From contig OX235272.1 of NCBI GenBank assembly GCA_944472155.2, positions 80,234,020 through 80,298,019 of the forward strand: a DNA stretch of 64,000 nucleotides. The letters run 5' to 3'. The stretch's first letter is position 1, and each line of letters opens with the position of its first letter. Positions 11,701 through 24,216 of this stretch are shown in pieces. This DNA is from Trichobilharzia szidati. Lineage: Eukaryota; Platyhelminthes; Trematoda; Strigeidida; Schistosomatidae. The position numbers were made by a program, and so were the translations under genes. Under the pieces are notes generated by a model. That model ran no database searches, was not told the origin of the DNA, and saw only the letters and a list, made by a program, of their open reading frames with translations.

Positions 11701-12255
11701 CAATTAGACAAATTTGAAGGAAATTGTCTATTTCACTTTATTCAGCAGTATCTCTTCAACCACGGACGGCATGGATGAGGACGTCATAGTCAGCCATCCA
11801 GTCAGGATCGGGGAAAGAAGACAAGTGTTCATTGCTGTGAAATCAGTAGGCAGATTTGTAGCACCAAGCACACAGAAAAGCATTCTAATTTTTGACACTG
11901 ATATCGAGTGTTCCCTTCATTGTGGTTCAAAGACGTGTCGCACAGGCCTCAAAATTCACTTTCCATAGGCTTGAAACTTCCCACACTGAATATCAATCAG
12001 GTGGTCTGCAGCATATCGTAAGCAGCAAGGAACTGTGACATCGAACCAACCGAATATCTATTGGCTGAACTATTACATAAAAAGAAGTGTGGATGTAATA
12101 GATATACTCTGAGGAGAGCACTGGGCGACATCATAAGATGAGTCCTGTGGTTGAAAATCGATTAGTAGGTTGTCTGAGGATGTCATTGAGGTGACAATGT
12201 GTAGAATGAACTATGGTTACGTGGCAGATTTTGAGGTGTGCTGCAGAGTTTATAT
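8721..12255. other. Repeat-unit spacer upstream of ferritin A, non-coding
   Basis: Sequence shared, with divergence, by the spacers of B (21.1-25.7 kb), C (33.6-36.3 kb, partly deleted) and the right end (62.4-64 kb). Open frames here (e.g. 9467-9718, 9881-10375, 11714-11968) are not preserved as frames between copies and have no recognisable domain. Small trinucleotide tracts occur near 9935 and 11305. I see no gene. Confidence 0.55.
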
Positions 12256-12260
12256 GCTCC

Positions 12261-15079
12261 TGTTATCACTGAATGAAATAGTGGTGTTTCGCAATGACCG
12301 AATTGCAGGAAATCAACCAACAACACTGAGAAGCATGAATTTACGAATTTGTGTTTGGCGGAATTATTTGTAACTCATATAATAAATATATCAACAAACA
12401 ACAGTAAGTATTTACAACGTTACTAGTAAAGCCCCCGTGTTGAAGCTGAATGGGTAGCGGCGGCTTTGCCGCGAATGGAGACTTGAATGAGGTCATGTGA
12501 AGAGGAGATTAAAGCATATGGGCAGACGAGGAGGCAGGTGAAAACTTTAGCAAAGAACCAAACGCAATGGAGGCGTGCAGCTGAAGAGTTTTTTCCACAA
12601 TTATTTATTGCCCATACAACTGCTAGAGCCTCTTTCTGGGTTTTTGAGCATCCTTGTTCACACTTATTTAGAAGTCTTGAAATACAAATATCAGGTTGTC
12701 CATTTTGCTCAATTAGTGCAGCTATACTCATAGGAGAAGCATCTGTAGTGAGAAGAGACTTATCATTCGATAGAATATGTTTTAGGGAAGCCTGTCTATT
12801 AAGAGGCTCCAAAGTTTTTCCCAAGATATCCTCATGTTGTTGTTCTCACTTAAATTGTTTACTGGAGACAATATCAAAAAGCGAAGATAAGAGTTGAGTG
12901 AAACTGGGAATGGATGTTGAGTGAAACTGAAGTGTACAAATCCATGATCTCATGTACGACATGTTGTTGGGTGAAGGTGCTTGAATCAGAGGTAGGTGCC
13001 AAACGACCAGCATCAGGACTGAAACCCCCGGACGACAAAGTAAAATGACATTTAGATGGATTAACAAGGATATATTATTTCACAGAAACGCCTGAACAGT
13101 TCTGAAACACGTTCATTATGCAATTCGATGTTCGGTCGATGAACCGTTATGTCTTCTTTGCAAGACTCATCACTATCTAATCCATCTGTCATCTGATTTC
13201 TTGCTTTTCGAAATATTGTAGGTGAAACCTTCAAACTGAAAGGCAAGAACTTATACTTGAACAATCCAAATGGAGTATTACTTGTTGTTAATGCACTGGA
13301 AGCTTCGTTAAGCGGAATTTGCAAATAAGCATCTTTGAGATCTATTGTGGAAAAGTATTTTGAGCCATGTAGCTTGTACAGAATGTCTTCGGTTTCTAGC
13401 GTAGTGCACTTTTGTTGTAGTAGACGACTATTGAGTGTAAGGTGGTAGTCACCACAAATTCTCAGTGTTTTATTATCAGCCTTGAGTGGTGTCACAATGG
13501 GAGTAGCCGAATTCGAAGATTCAACTGGCATAAATAAGCATGGCCTGCTCAACCAACTTGTCTAACACTTGCTTAACTGCATCTTGCTAACCGTATGGAA
13601 TTGATCGGCCCTTGAGGGAGACAGGATCACCCTCTGCTTCAAGTTGGATGGGCTGAATCCTCATGTCACCTACACACTCTGAACTTTGGAGAACTCATTC
13701 TCTGAACAAAGATTCGTCAAACAACTCCATGCGAATTGAGATTTCGACATTTGACAATCGAAGGGCTTTTAATCCCAATAAAGATCCCTAACAAGAAAGG
13801 GAGGGGATATTCACGAAACTACCAATGTCTGACTTCAAACCAGTGTTAGTAGTGCCAATTCGAGGTAGTTTATGACCAGTTATGCCTGTAATGGTACTAT
13901 TAGTATGGTCCATAAGGGTCTACTTAGGCATGCTTACATAGCGATAGTAAATCTCTCTTAGAAATCATGGATTCAGTACTCCCAGTATCAATTATAAGAG
14001 AGTGAGACTTGTCTGAATTTGTAGTGAATGTTCTCATTAGATGAGATTCATTGCTGTGAAAGTTTGAAAGAGACATTGACTGCATTTCTCCAGACAAATG
14101 GAGAGAATCATGAGTAGCATAAGTATTTGAACTTATGCAAATAGACTTTGTGTGCTCAATGTTACCACATTTATGTCACTTAGCACCCCGAAAACTGTAA
14201 GTGCTTCGCAGATGAATCTTTCCACAGGAAAATCATGGTTTGATGTGTTTGCTCTCTGGCTGCATTCCATTACATGTGGATGACAGTTTGGATTTCGTTT
14301 TATGAACACTTGTATTATCAACCTTGAACAGCATGGCATGACAGTCACTGACTTGGTGGGAGCTGCGTATTCACTGTTGAAATCTTCATGCGTGATACAT
14401 GGATCCTTATCAGTTTGATAGGTGTGGAAAGGAATCTGAATCAACTCTCTTTCTAACTTCGGAATATTGATTCCAGCAATCAGACGATCACGTAGTTGAG
14501 AATGCAGCTGATCTCCAAAGTTGCACTTTGAAGCTTGTATCTGAAGCTGATGAATAACGTCTCTAATCTTCTGGTTGGGAGCACGAGCATGTTTGTTGAA
14601 CTGAGCCCTCTCTCGTCTTTCGAAAGTTGTTATGTGAAAGTTAACTGATGGAAGTTCACGGAGTCTATCAAATGGCAGAGAATTTTGTTGATCTGAAAAT
14701 GACAGAGTTTTGACTAGGCTGTACGCATCTAGCCCAATAGCAGTAATCAAATGAGCCGAAATACAGTTATCGCGAACGTTCATCCAAATGCAGCATGCGT
14801 TGAAGCATTCAAGATATTACCAACGATTTCAGGCGATGAACCATTCATAGGAAACATTCCGAGATCACTTAATTCCATAGCGACGCAGAAATGTTATAAT
14901 TAATAGTAATGGTAGTGTTTCGGAATCACCGAATTACAGGAAGTCAACCAACAACACAGAGAGGCATGAATTTATTAATATATATTTGGGAGAAATATTG
15001 GTAATTCATATAGCAAATGTATTAAGAAACAACAGTAAGTATTTACACAATACAGTGATAGAAATTGTCAGTCACCACA
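12261..15079 (-). mobile_element. Ty3/gypsy LTR retrotransposon, unit A copy (deleted)
   Basis: LTR remnants lie at 12261-12416 (truncated) and 14892-15079. Flanks GCTCC (12256-12260) and GTTCC (15080-15084) are the target duplication. Minus-strand order: gag-like region 14840-14133, aspartic protease near 14000, RT 13552-13061 (FSTIDLKDAYLQIPL), RNase H start 12824 (TTDASPM). The RNase H end and integrase are missing, replaced by a small LINE fragment at 12417-12597. Stops and frameshifts break the polyprotein. The RICGDY/YLQIPL pattern resembles Mag-type gypsy elements. Confidence 0.85.
12417..12597 (+). mobile_element. LINE C-terminal fragment inside the gypsy copy
   Basis: Plus-strand frame at 12490-12590 reads RSCEEEIKAYG...QWRRAAEEF, matching the final domain of RTE-like LINE proteins (compare RSCEEELRQHG near 23240 on the minus strand). 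It replaces the RNase H end and integrase of the surrounding gypsy element, which resumes at about 12598. Confidence 0.6.
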
Positions 15080-15084
15080 GTTCC

Positions 15085-17670
15085 TCTTCTCAATCAACGA
15101 ACGAACGAACCAACCAAAAATCTGTTGCCCAACAAATATGCAAAACGAAACGGAGATGTATTGATCAAATGCTTAGCCAACCGTTATGTGACACCATGTG
15201 ACAGACCCTCTAGAGTGGAACACAAATGAGAAATGATGAGTTGGGACTTCTCGAATGACATGGAGGAGACTGTGTGGAGAGGAAATGGAAGCGCATAGGT
15301 AATCGTGGACCCAGCTAAACAAGACTAAGGAGAAGACAGTGTGAGGTGCTGTTGAAGCCAAATTTCCAACGCGGAGCTGTTGCAAAAGTGACATTCACAC
15401 AGGTACCGCAAGATCGGTATCTAGCTCTGAGCATCAGCCTGCATTGTCAACACAGGTGAAATGATCGGTCTGTTGAAAACAGTAAAACTGGAATATACGA
15501 CGATACAAATGAAGTTATTTTAGCTGATGTGTGATATTTCAGGTACGCCAAATTCGCCTTTTGAACACATCGAAATACATTGATTTCATGTATTAACCAA
15601 CTGTATGAATGAATACATCTCAAAAGGTATGGGAGATGACAGTCGACTCACTGCATACTTCATCCAAAATACAGAGAGTGAATGCATAAGTGGAGACCGA
15701 GAAACAGCAAGGCCACTGTTACTTAAACCGAATTCATACACACAGGAGAGACTAGATAATCGACAAAGTAACTAAGCAAGGTCAGTACAAATTATTTCAC
15801 TGATTAGTGGCATACACAAAGAAAGACAGTCCATGTTAATGCACAACGATGGTGGAGACTGGAGGACATTCAAAGGCTAAACACAATCGCAGTACAAATC
15901 AGAAGACAGGAAATAAGTCGCAAAGTGAAAACAAATAAATTGCAGTGAAAACAAAAGAAAGCACTGAATTCCACAAAACACGTAACAGAGAGTTGACTTG
16001 GTCAATGAAATGCATGAAAAAACACTTCTAAAACACAGACATGATCACAATCACCTGGATTGTTATTCGTGTGCGATAAATTGCTGGTTTGTGTGGTGCT
16101 CACGTTTACCATGTGACTGAGTTTATTATTTAAGTGCAATTCACCTAAGCAAACAGCGACGAGATACTCTGAACGAATACCACAGTGTAGACGATTTGAT
16201 TATCGTGCCATTTCAACTGCGTCAATCCGTCCAACAAAATTACTACAATTGAAATTATCATCATCGACTGATTGATTTATTCAAACCACTCACTGCATTC
16301 ACCATCTCAAGTGCTGTGCACATCCCATTCGATTGAACAGTGTCCAACATCAAAGCTAACATCGATAGACGATCATTTGTAATGATATTTCTCATATCTG
16401 AAATTGAAGGTGAAACGTGTTGGACGTGAACAGATGGGAGACAAAGAGATGGGAGGCATTACGGTGATCCGAATAACTGCTGACACCGGTCCAACAAACA
16501 CACCATCATAATCATCGCCGAATTTAATTGAATTAAATATGGGAAAAATTACGCGAGACATCTCGAATAAGTGTTGCTTCCAATCACAATGACACACAAG
16601 TAGACACTCTTCAAAATACGAAATTTAGATAGACTACACAAACACACAATTACTGGCCTCGAATGAAAACACCACAAAACACGTGACCGACTGGTTCACA
16701 GCCATTCATCATTGTATACGTGAACGACTCCGATCACGTGAGCGTGTGTCCTGCAACAATGAAACCCTCAAAACAACTCACTCAGACTGCATTAGTCGAT
16801 GAAGCAGAAGACACTGAATTCGACAACCCTGAATGGAGAAGATGAAACTATATGCATGTCGAATTACACGTTTCATTTGAAATTGGTACCATGTGTGATA
16901 TCCCCGATTGATCGACATCTGAATGTACAGTGTCAAACTGCAGTAAGAACACATCACGCATACTTTTGGAAACACATGGACGGAGTTCACTGACCGACCC
17001 ACGTATAATACACTGTCATTGTCCTCAAATTATTCTGCAGTCGGATAATCAAGAGTAATCAAGGTTTACTTGATTTCGAAACTGGACGGATTTGTGGAAT
17101 ACAAAGAATAGATGGGAGATTGAACCAGACAGACATCATTCCGACGACAGCATTTCAATACACATTGAGACTAACCCTGAAAACTGTCATGTATAATGTC
17201 AACTGGGTTGAGAAGTCAACAGCAAACAGCGTGATGAAGAGAAAACGGGGAATAATAATAATGACAGGTGATTTCAGAATCAGTATCACTGTCCCGATCA
17301 GATAAATCTCCAGTCAGCACGATACTAAATATGCACCTGACGTCTCATCACCCAGTTAGGGAAGCGCTCCCCACTCAGCTGAAATTTCCCTACCTCCATT
17401 CAGCCTCACGAATACACCTGCACTATCCGTCTGTGTCAGCTGTTCGCTTCCTCCCACAAACTATCAGCTGGACATTCCCCTTCAAAATGTGATGTCACAT
17501 GGCAGCTGATGAACAGAAATAATCATATTAGGCAAGATTATATTTCTTCGAACGGAAATTAACAAAGCCTCCTCACAGACATACATACATACATACATAG
17601 AAACATACAAACTAATATACACTGTACAACAGGGAGGGATTCAAAGGAAACGACTCGAACGAAGGAAGTC
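15085..17670. other. Repeat-unit spacer downstream of ferritin B, non-coding
   Basis: Shared with 27.6-30.2 kb, 40.4-43.0 kb and, inverted, with 49.1-50.55 and 60.8-62.4 kb. It contains no frame preserved among copies. The last few hundred bases are the 3' flank of the ferritin gene and hold a CATA tetranucleotide run near 17582. No canonical AATAAA follows the ferritin stop closely. Confidence 0.55.
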
Positions 17671-20600
17671 TCAGTGAATTCCAGTCTCCTTCAGTGTCAA
17701 CTTGTCGAACAAATATTCACCCAGTCCACTGCCAACCCTCTTCGCCTGAGTCACATAGTCGGCGAGTTGCTTGATTCCATCCTCCTGTTCATGTAGGTAT
17801 TCACTCTCGATGAAGTCAGCCAATCCCGGATCATTGTTCTTCGAAGCCAGTTCATCGAGTTTCAATAGTGACTGTGAGTAGACGGGAGAGAATGAGACGA
17901 ATCAGAATCACTTCAATAACAATAATAATAATGATAGTGAAAACAGTAATAATAATAAAATGAAGTAGACTCTATGAGCTAATTGAGTGGTCACTCGCGA
18001 CCATAAATTTGTGTGTGTGTGTGTGTTTGTTCGTCTGTGTATGTGAGTATCTGCATGTGTGATGGATGGATGGATGGAGTAAGAATGATGTCAATCGATG
18101 AGGTTAGTTGACTCCCGTGCAAAATATTCACCATTACGGAATTTGATAACTTCGACTAGCAGGAAATCGTCATTTAATAAAAGCTCACTCGAGTGTGTAT
18201 ACTCGAGTGAATAATATTCAGCAACAGAGCTCACTTCGACAGATAAGTGTTTCCATTGAGGATTGACGACAGTTTATAGTGTATCAGAGTGGAAGAGGTC
18301 TAATCGATAAACTCACTCAACTTTCGTTAACTGAATCGAGATATGAAAATCACCGTATTTTCAAAATTCGATGCATGAAAAATGAAATTATTCCTTAGGG
18401 CCTACGTCTACGAGCTCTTGTTCCCACAGACTAAGTTAGAAGCGGAATAGAAATTCTACATACACTATTCGAGAAAGAAGAGATCCACAGAATTTTTAAA
18501 AGGTTGCACCATATCAGATATGAAATTGAGCAGTTAAATCAAAAGCTAATGGGATTATTTACCAAGTTGGATTGCGATCTTATAACACAGTCCTCTAGCA
18601 ATGCCAAATCAGCAGCTTTCAAAAATTCAAAACATACTCAAATCAAAGAGTTCAATAAATTATTAGAGGAGAAATCTTTATTTCAGGACGATGAAATCGG
18701 CAATCTGAAGTCAACGGCGATCGATAAAACAAAGTCAGCTATTAATCTCTCAACACATACATTAAGTCCTACAGAAATAAGTGTATTAGAAAGGGGACTA
18801 AATTTCAATATAGCGGTAGACAAGCTGAAACCTGAGGATGTCATCCGTAAAATAGAAATAGCACTAAGTGGGATAAACAAAACAGCGGCTGACGAAGTAT
18901 GTGCACAATGTGCACTAACATTAAAATGACGAAAACGTGGAAAGCGTAACCTGACAAAAGCAGAGATAGAAGCCCTGAAACACCTTAAGAATAACAAGGA
19001 TATAATAATCACAAAGTCAGAAAGAGGAAATGCACCAGTAATATTAGACAAATCAAATTATTTGGATAAGGTGAATACTCACATGCAAACCTGATCATAT
19101 GAAGAAATTAATAAGTAATCAGACAACTATAATAAATCCACGGCGGACCTAATACGCCGAATGAAGCAATATCTAGGTGAGTCTAAATGGTTTAATTTAA
19201 TGTCCAAAACTAATAAACCAAGTAGGATGTATGGTGTTGTTACAGTTCATAAGTCAGGATACCCTATTAGACCTATAGTTGATTTTAGAAATTCACCCAC
19301 TTATGAATTATCTAAATATTTAGCCATGGTATTAAATTGCCTTGAGAGCCACTCAAGTTTAGACTAACAAATCCTTATGAACTTAAACACAGATAAGTTC
19401 ATTTAAAATAACATAATGAAGAAAAAATGGTTAGTTTTGACATTGTTGGTTTGTATGCACGCATACCAATAAATACGGTTGTAGAGGCAGTCAGAAACGA
19501 ACTCATTTCTAACCAAGAACTCGAAGTTAGAACGAAAGTGCCACTTGAGGACATAATGCTGGGAGTACAGCTATGACTGACTTCCACAGTATTTAAATTC
19601 CAGTGGAAAATATACAAACAAAGTGAGGAAGTTCCCATGGGGTGACCAGTATTTGGTTGTGGCAGATGTATTCATGGATAGTTGGGAAATATACCGATTG
19701 AAACATTCACTCCCACCCAAAAGTATGGTAGATGTATGTAGATGACACGTTGACTGCACTTGAACACAATACCTAGATGAATTTTTCGAACACATTAACT
19801 CAAAGTTGGAGGCATTTCAATTCACTTATGAATTGGAAAATCAGGAAGGGGAGCTTCCAGTGTTAGATTGTAGCGTGGAAAGGAAAGAATATGGGAAGTT
19901 AAACACAAATGTTTACAGGAAACCCACACACTGAAACAGATATTTGGACTTCCGATCATCCCATCCTATGTCAGTGAAAATATGTGTGGTGAAAAGTTTA
20001 AGTAATAGAGCACAAAAACTCAGTAGTACCAAGATGAATCTAAGACAGGAAGGGAGGAATATAAGAGAAGCTTTGAAACTTAATAATTACCCTGATAAAT
20101 TAGTCGGAATGTATGTGGATAAATGTAAAAATAAAGTAAATAATGATATTAGTGATAGTGATAGTGATAATAATGGTAATAATAATGACGACATGAATGT
20201 CAAGCTTGCGTAGGATAATGAAAACACCAACAAAAAAGAATCTAAATCATCAGTAGTACATCCATAGGAAGAGAGAACCAGTGAAACATGACGCAGAATT
20301 CTTAACAAGGCAAGAATAAAAGCGGCTAGCATTCAAGCACATAAACTCAAATTGAAACAAGCATAGTCAGCAAAAGAATACTTTGGAGATTTAAAACAAA
20401 ACAATTTACTTTATCTAATACTCTGCGATGATTACCAGGTCAGACACATAATCCAGATTAGAAGAATGGGGTCAGTCAGACTGATTCACTCACCTCATTC
20501 ACTGCCTTCTCCATTGCAAGAGCTGTGATCATCGCATCCTCAACACCTGTGAACTCCGTCTTACATGGAGCCTTAATGTCACTGTACTCAACACGACCAC

Positions 20601-20823
20601 CACGCTTGTTCACATACTTCGCCAATTTCTCAGCGTGCTCACGTTCCTCGAGTGACGCGTTTCGGAAGAATTCAGCAGCCTTCGGGAAGGCGACATCATC
20701 TCGATCGAAGTAGGTGGCGAATGCCATGTAGTCGTATGCAGCCTGCAATTCCATGTTGATCTGTTTGTTCAGCGCATCTTCACATTCCTTGGTGAAATTC
20801 TGTCTGGCTTGTGATTCACTCAT
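17671..20823 (-). CDS. Ferritin heavy-type subunit, copy B (two exons)
   Basis: Exon 1 is 20823-20494 and exon 2 is 17871-17671, with a phase 0 intron of 2622 bp and the same GTGAGT and CACAG boundaries as copy A. 176 aa. All six ferroxidase residues are present. It differs from A at position 36, where Ala replaces Tyr (MAFATYFD); this position is outside the ferroxidase site. It has I99 and NNDPGL like copy A. The frame stays open for 35 codons before the ATG but has no in-frame ATG there, so MSESQARQ is the start. Upstream, an apparent 5' UTR intron (20838-20936) is longer than in A by about 30 bp of duplicated GAAACACACTG-like sequence. Confidence 0.95.
18290..20390 (+). mobile_element. 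Penelope-like element in ferritin B intron (antisense, broken)
   Basis: Nearly identical to the copy A element over 18300-19690, including the same stop codons. The N-terminal region is 18504-18929, RT fingers 19161-19367, and the thumb and pre-GIY-YIG linker follow to about 20330. A patch of about 105 bp (about 18849-18955) differs sharply from A but matches the copies at 44.1 and 47.9 kb, suggesting gene conversion. A deletion relative to A lies near 19755, after the codons for VDD. Confidence 0.85.
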
Positions 20824-20837
20824 TCTGCGGGTTGACA

Positions 20838-21080
20838 CTGAAAGCACAATGGAACACACTGAAAGACACTGGAACAGAGAAACAAGCTGACTGACTGGTT
20901 GTCTGATCAAGTTCGCTGGCTGTGTCACTGACTCACACTGACTGATTCAGTCAGTCTGAGTTGATTTTTGGCTTTTATTCTTTCTGGACAAGCATTCACA
21001 TGATCAGAGTAATTCACGTATACAGTGAAGTGAAGTCTGTGAAAGACAGTGAGAGAGAGAGAGAGAGTGAATCACGTGCT
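20838..21080 (-). promoter_or_regulatory. Ferritin B promoter and 5' UTR block
   Basis: TATA-like AATAAAAG at 20972-20979 (minus). A perfect palindrome with 9-bp arms ACTGACTGA/TCAGTCAGT is at 20937-20955. GTGAA repeats and a (GA)n tract lie at about 21025-21067. A possible 99-nt 5' UTR intron spans 20838-20936. Confidence 0.6.
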
Positions 21081-23120
21081 GTGAGTTGTATTCATTTGAG
21101 GTCAGTAGTGGTGTGAGTGATCTAATTGGTGTTTTCGTGCATTTGTGTGTATGTGTGTGTGCTGATGTGTGTGCTTGTTGGTGGGTGTGTGATTGTGATA
21201 GTGATTGGAAGGTGAAGCAGCTAGCTGATTCATCATGTTTTCACGTACTTTCACGTACATAGGTGAAATTTTCACCACCATTTGCTTTTGTAATATCACC
21301 GATTGGTTTTTGTGTTTCTTCAATGCGAAATGCGTAATGTGTGGAATGTGTCGTATTTTGGGAAGATGACTTTCACATATTAAAATTTGATCTTGTGGAA
21401 TGATTGTGAAGTTTTGTTGTGATTTGATCCACACCTGAGCACTCGCTTGTTTTTGTGTGACTGAGTTGAATGAATTATGACTGGGCGATGTGAGTTGTTT
21501 TTGAGATTAAGGGGGTGTGATTGGGTGGGTGGCTTTGTTTTCTACCACACTGAAGTGATCACTACTGAGACAACTGAGAATTCCGCTCTCCACTCTCAAC
21601 GATTCAGTCTACTCAGCACTCATTAATTCATGTCCGTTTCAGTATTCACTCACACGCAATACAAATGATGCTTCACACAACACTAGTTCACTCTCACTGA
21701 ATCAGTAGTATCATGTTGACATCCGAAATAATCACATCTCGCATGAATTCGACTGAAACAACTGATGAAATTCATCCACCTATGCACGGAGGAGGCGAAC
21801 AGAGATCTATTCAGAAATTTTAATTTTTCGTATGAACGACTTCATCTGTGTGTGATGAACACACACATCTCATGTGGCTAACTTGTTCGTTGTATGCTCG
21901 TTGTTCGGAGTATTCTACCCTGAGAAAGGGATAAACTATCGTTTTGTTCTTACCACTATGGATATCTTCCTTAATCTTATTGTTTTGTTATTTTCTGACT
22001 AGTTGTTTGGAAACGCGTATCAGGACACTGGAAGCTTTGTTTTCAATAGCTGGAGTATCGGCAGTCTTCTCTGATTTGTGCTCGTTCGTTATGGAGTGAC
22101 TTGTGATAAAGTTGTCTGCTAGTATGTGTTCAACTACGCACAAATTCTACGCATTCACCGCCTCTGTATTCAGGAAGCGCTAAACAGAACACAAGAAAAC
22201 ATATTTTGTATTCGAAATTCTCTGTTCACTTCCCTCATCCAACCTTAATAATAAATGATTATATTTTTGCTTAATTTCACTCCACTCCACTGTTTTTTGT
22301 CTCTATTGTTTTCCTTTTCCTCATCATCATTGTGTGATTCTGCTTTTTGACAGTACTCGACCCATATTATATATACGTTTTCATATGGTCAACTACCTTT
22401 CAGACTACCAACTTCCCCGCCTCCATAGACAGTCACTGCTTGTCCTGCTTCTTCTTTCCTCCTAAAACGCTTATACAGGTTTCTGTCGACATCACTTCCA
22501 GAGACTTCAATACAGATTTCCTTGATGATGCTTCGCAATACCTTCGAATTTGCTCAGATGGCAGTAGTGAATGTTTCCATCATTGCTTCCCCCTTCAGTT
22601 TGTGGATGTTGATTTTGAATTGTGGTTTGGCTGGTTACAGCTTCTTAGAAGGCTATCAGCTCAACTCTGGAAGCTTTTCGTACTATATAATAATGTGAAC
22701 CTGCATCTACTCTTCTCCATCTTGTATCTTACACACATTCTTCAGGCTGAGGTGACGTCAACCTGAGTTTTAGTTTATCCATCGTGTGAAACCTATGTCG
22801 TCTTGTTCAAGTCCTTGCGTTTGTACACGCAGTCTCCACTCAAGAAATAATTGAAGAAGTCGAAGAAGTCAATGAAGTGTTCGCCGTTGTCAGTCATACC
22901 TCCGAAAGTCTATTGACACACGATGAGTTCTCTCCCATTCACACATTTACATTGCTCATAAGAGGAATTTTGATATCACCATCTCCCTGGAGTCTTGTCC
23001 ATCACTGTTTGCAGATGTCTGTAGAAGTTCTACTTCTCCTCCGTCATCTGCGTTGTTTGTGTCGTGTGGAACAACTAAATGAAATCGCAATCCACACAAA
23101 CTTCGATTTATATCCTCATT
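21081..23120. other. Repeat-unit spacer upstream of ferritin B, non-coding
   Basis: Colinear with 8.7-10.8 kb in unit A. Open frames at 22347-22766 and 22877-23323 do not align as frames with their counterparts. No domain recognised. Confidence 0.55.
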
Positions 23121-24212
23121 GTTATTATTATTGTTCCCTTGTGTTCCTAGTGGAACATAGGGCTTCAACTGCACGTTTCCACTTGCTTCTGTCTTCTGCT
23201 GTACTTATCACTTGCATCCATGTGAGTCCATGCTGTCTTAACTCTTCTTCACATGATCTCCTCCATGTCACCCTTACACGCCCCACTCGCCGCTTCTCTT
23301 TCGTGTTCCATTCAAGGGCCTGACGCGCGATGTCAGTCAACGGCCTCCTCAGCGAGTGTCCGGTCCATCTCCACTTTCTCCTGCATATTTGTTGGGCGAT
23401 TGGTTCTTGTTTTGTTTGTTCCCATAGTTTCTCGTTGGTGATTCTTTCCGGCCATCTGATCTTCAGTATAGAACGAAGACAGTTGTTGATAAAGGTCTGC
23501 AACCTGTTGGAAATATTCTTTGTGACCCACCAAGTTTCTGATTCGTATAGAAGAACTGACTGACTTGACGTTTGTATTGAAAATCCGTATTTTGTTGTTG
23601 ATGCTGAGTGACGAAGATTTCCAGATTGGTTTCAGGTTGATGAATGTGTTTCTCGCCTTCCCGATTCTCGATTTGACATCCTCATCCGTTCCTCCTGTGG
23701 TTGAGACAATGCTCCCTAGATAAGTGAAAGAAGTAACCTCTTTCAAATCCTTCCCGTTGACGGTGATTGGCGCTGGATGTTGTTGTTGTTGGTTGGTTAT
23801 TTTCATAACCTTCGTCTTGTCTATGTTCACTTGGAGTCCTGTCTTTGCTGCTTCTTCGACCAGTTTGTCAGTTTTCGCTTGTAAGTCTTCGTTTTTGTGT
23901 GACATCAAGCATAAGTCATCCACGAAATCCAGGTCTTCTAGGTTCTTCACGTCGGTCCAGGATATCCCTGTCTTCTCGTTTCCCACTGTCTGACGCATAA
24001 TCCAGTCCAGTCCACCACAATTAGGAATATCATTGGTGATAATAAGCACCCTTGTCTGACTCCTATGTTTACTCCAAACACCTCGCTAAGTTTTCCGTTG
24101 TGGATCACTTGACATGTGCCGTTGTCGTACAGCTGTTGAATAAAATTGATGAATACTTGAGGTAAGCCGTAGTACTTTAGTAGTTTCCAAATTACCTCGG
24201 GATCAACGCTGT
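23121..24212 (-). mobile_element. 5'-truncated RTE-like LINE specific to unit B
   Basis: Minus strand from 24212: RT palm (VFGVNIGVRQGCLLSP near 24085), catalytic box FVDDLCLMSH near 23910, then VTSFTYLGSIVSTTGG, then the C-terminal domain ending near 23140. The 3' tail is an AAC/AAT trinucleotide run. The flanking CATT (23117-23120 and 24213-24216) is a short target duplication. The frame is broken once near 23580 and again in the RT. The corresponding sites near 10780 and 63430 are empty. Confidence 0.88.
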
Positions 24213-24216
24213 CATT

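Noticed and set aside
11714..11968. Possible small gene repeated at 25.2 and 35.8 kb
   Set aside because: Sequence is conserved among units but substitutions fall at all codon positions and stops differ; it looks like ordinary duplicated spacer.
17500..17525. CTGATGAACAGAAAT as a second hammerhead (also near 5090, 30035, 42815)
   Set aside because: No stem II, no GAAAC box in register and no pairing flanks; chance match to CTGATGA.
20476..20928. N-terminal extension of ferritin B by 35 residues
   Set aside because: The extended frame opens with GTG and contains no ATG before MSES; the region looks like 5' UTR or a small intron.
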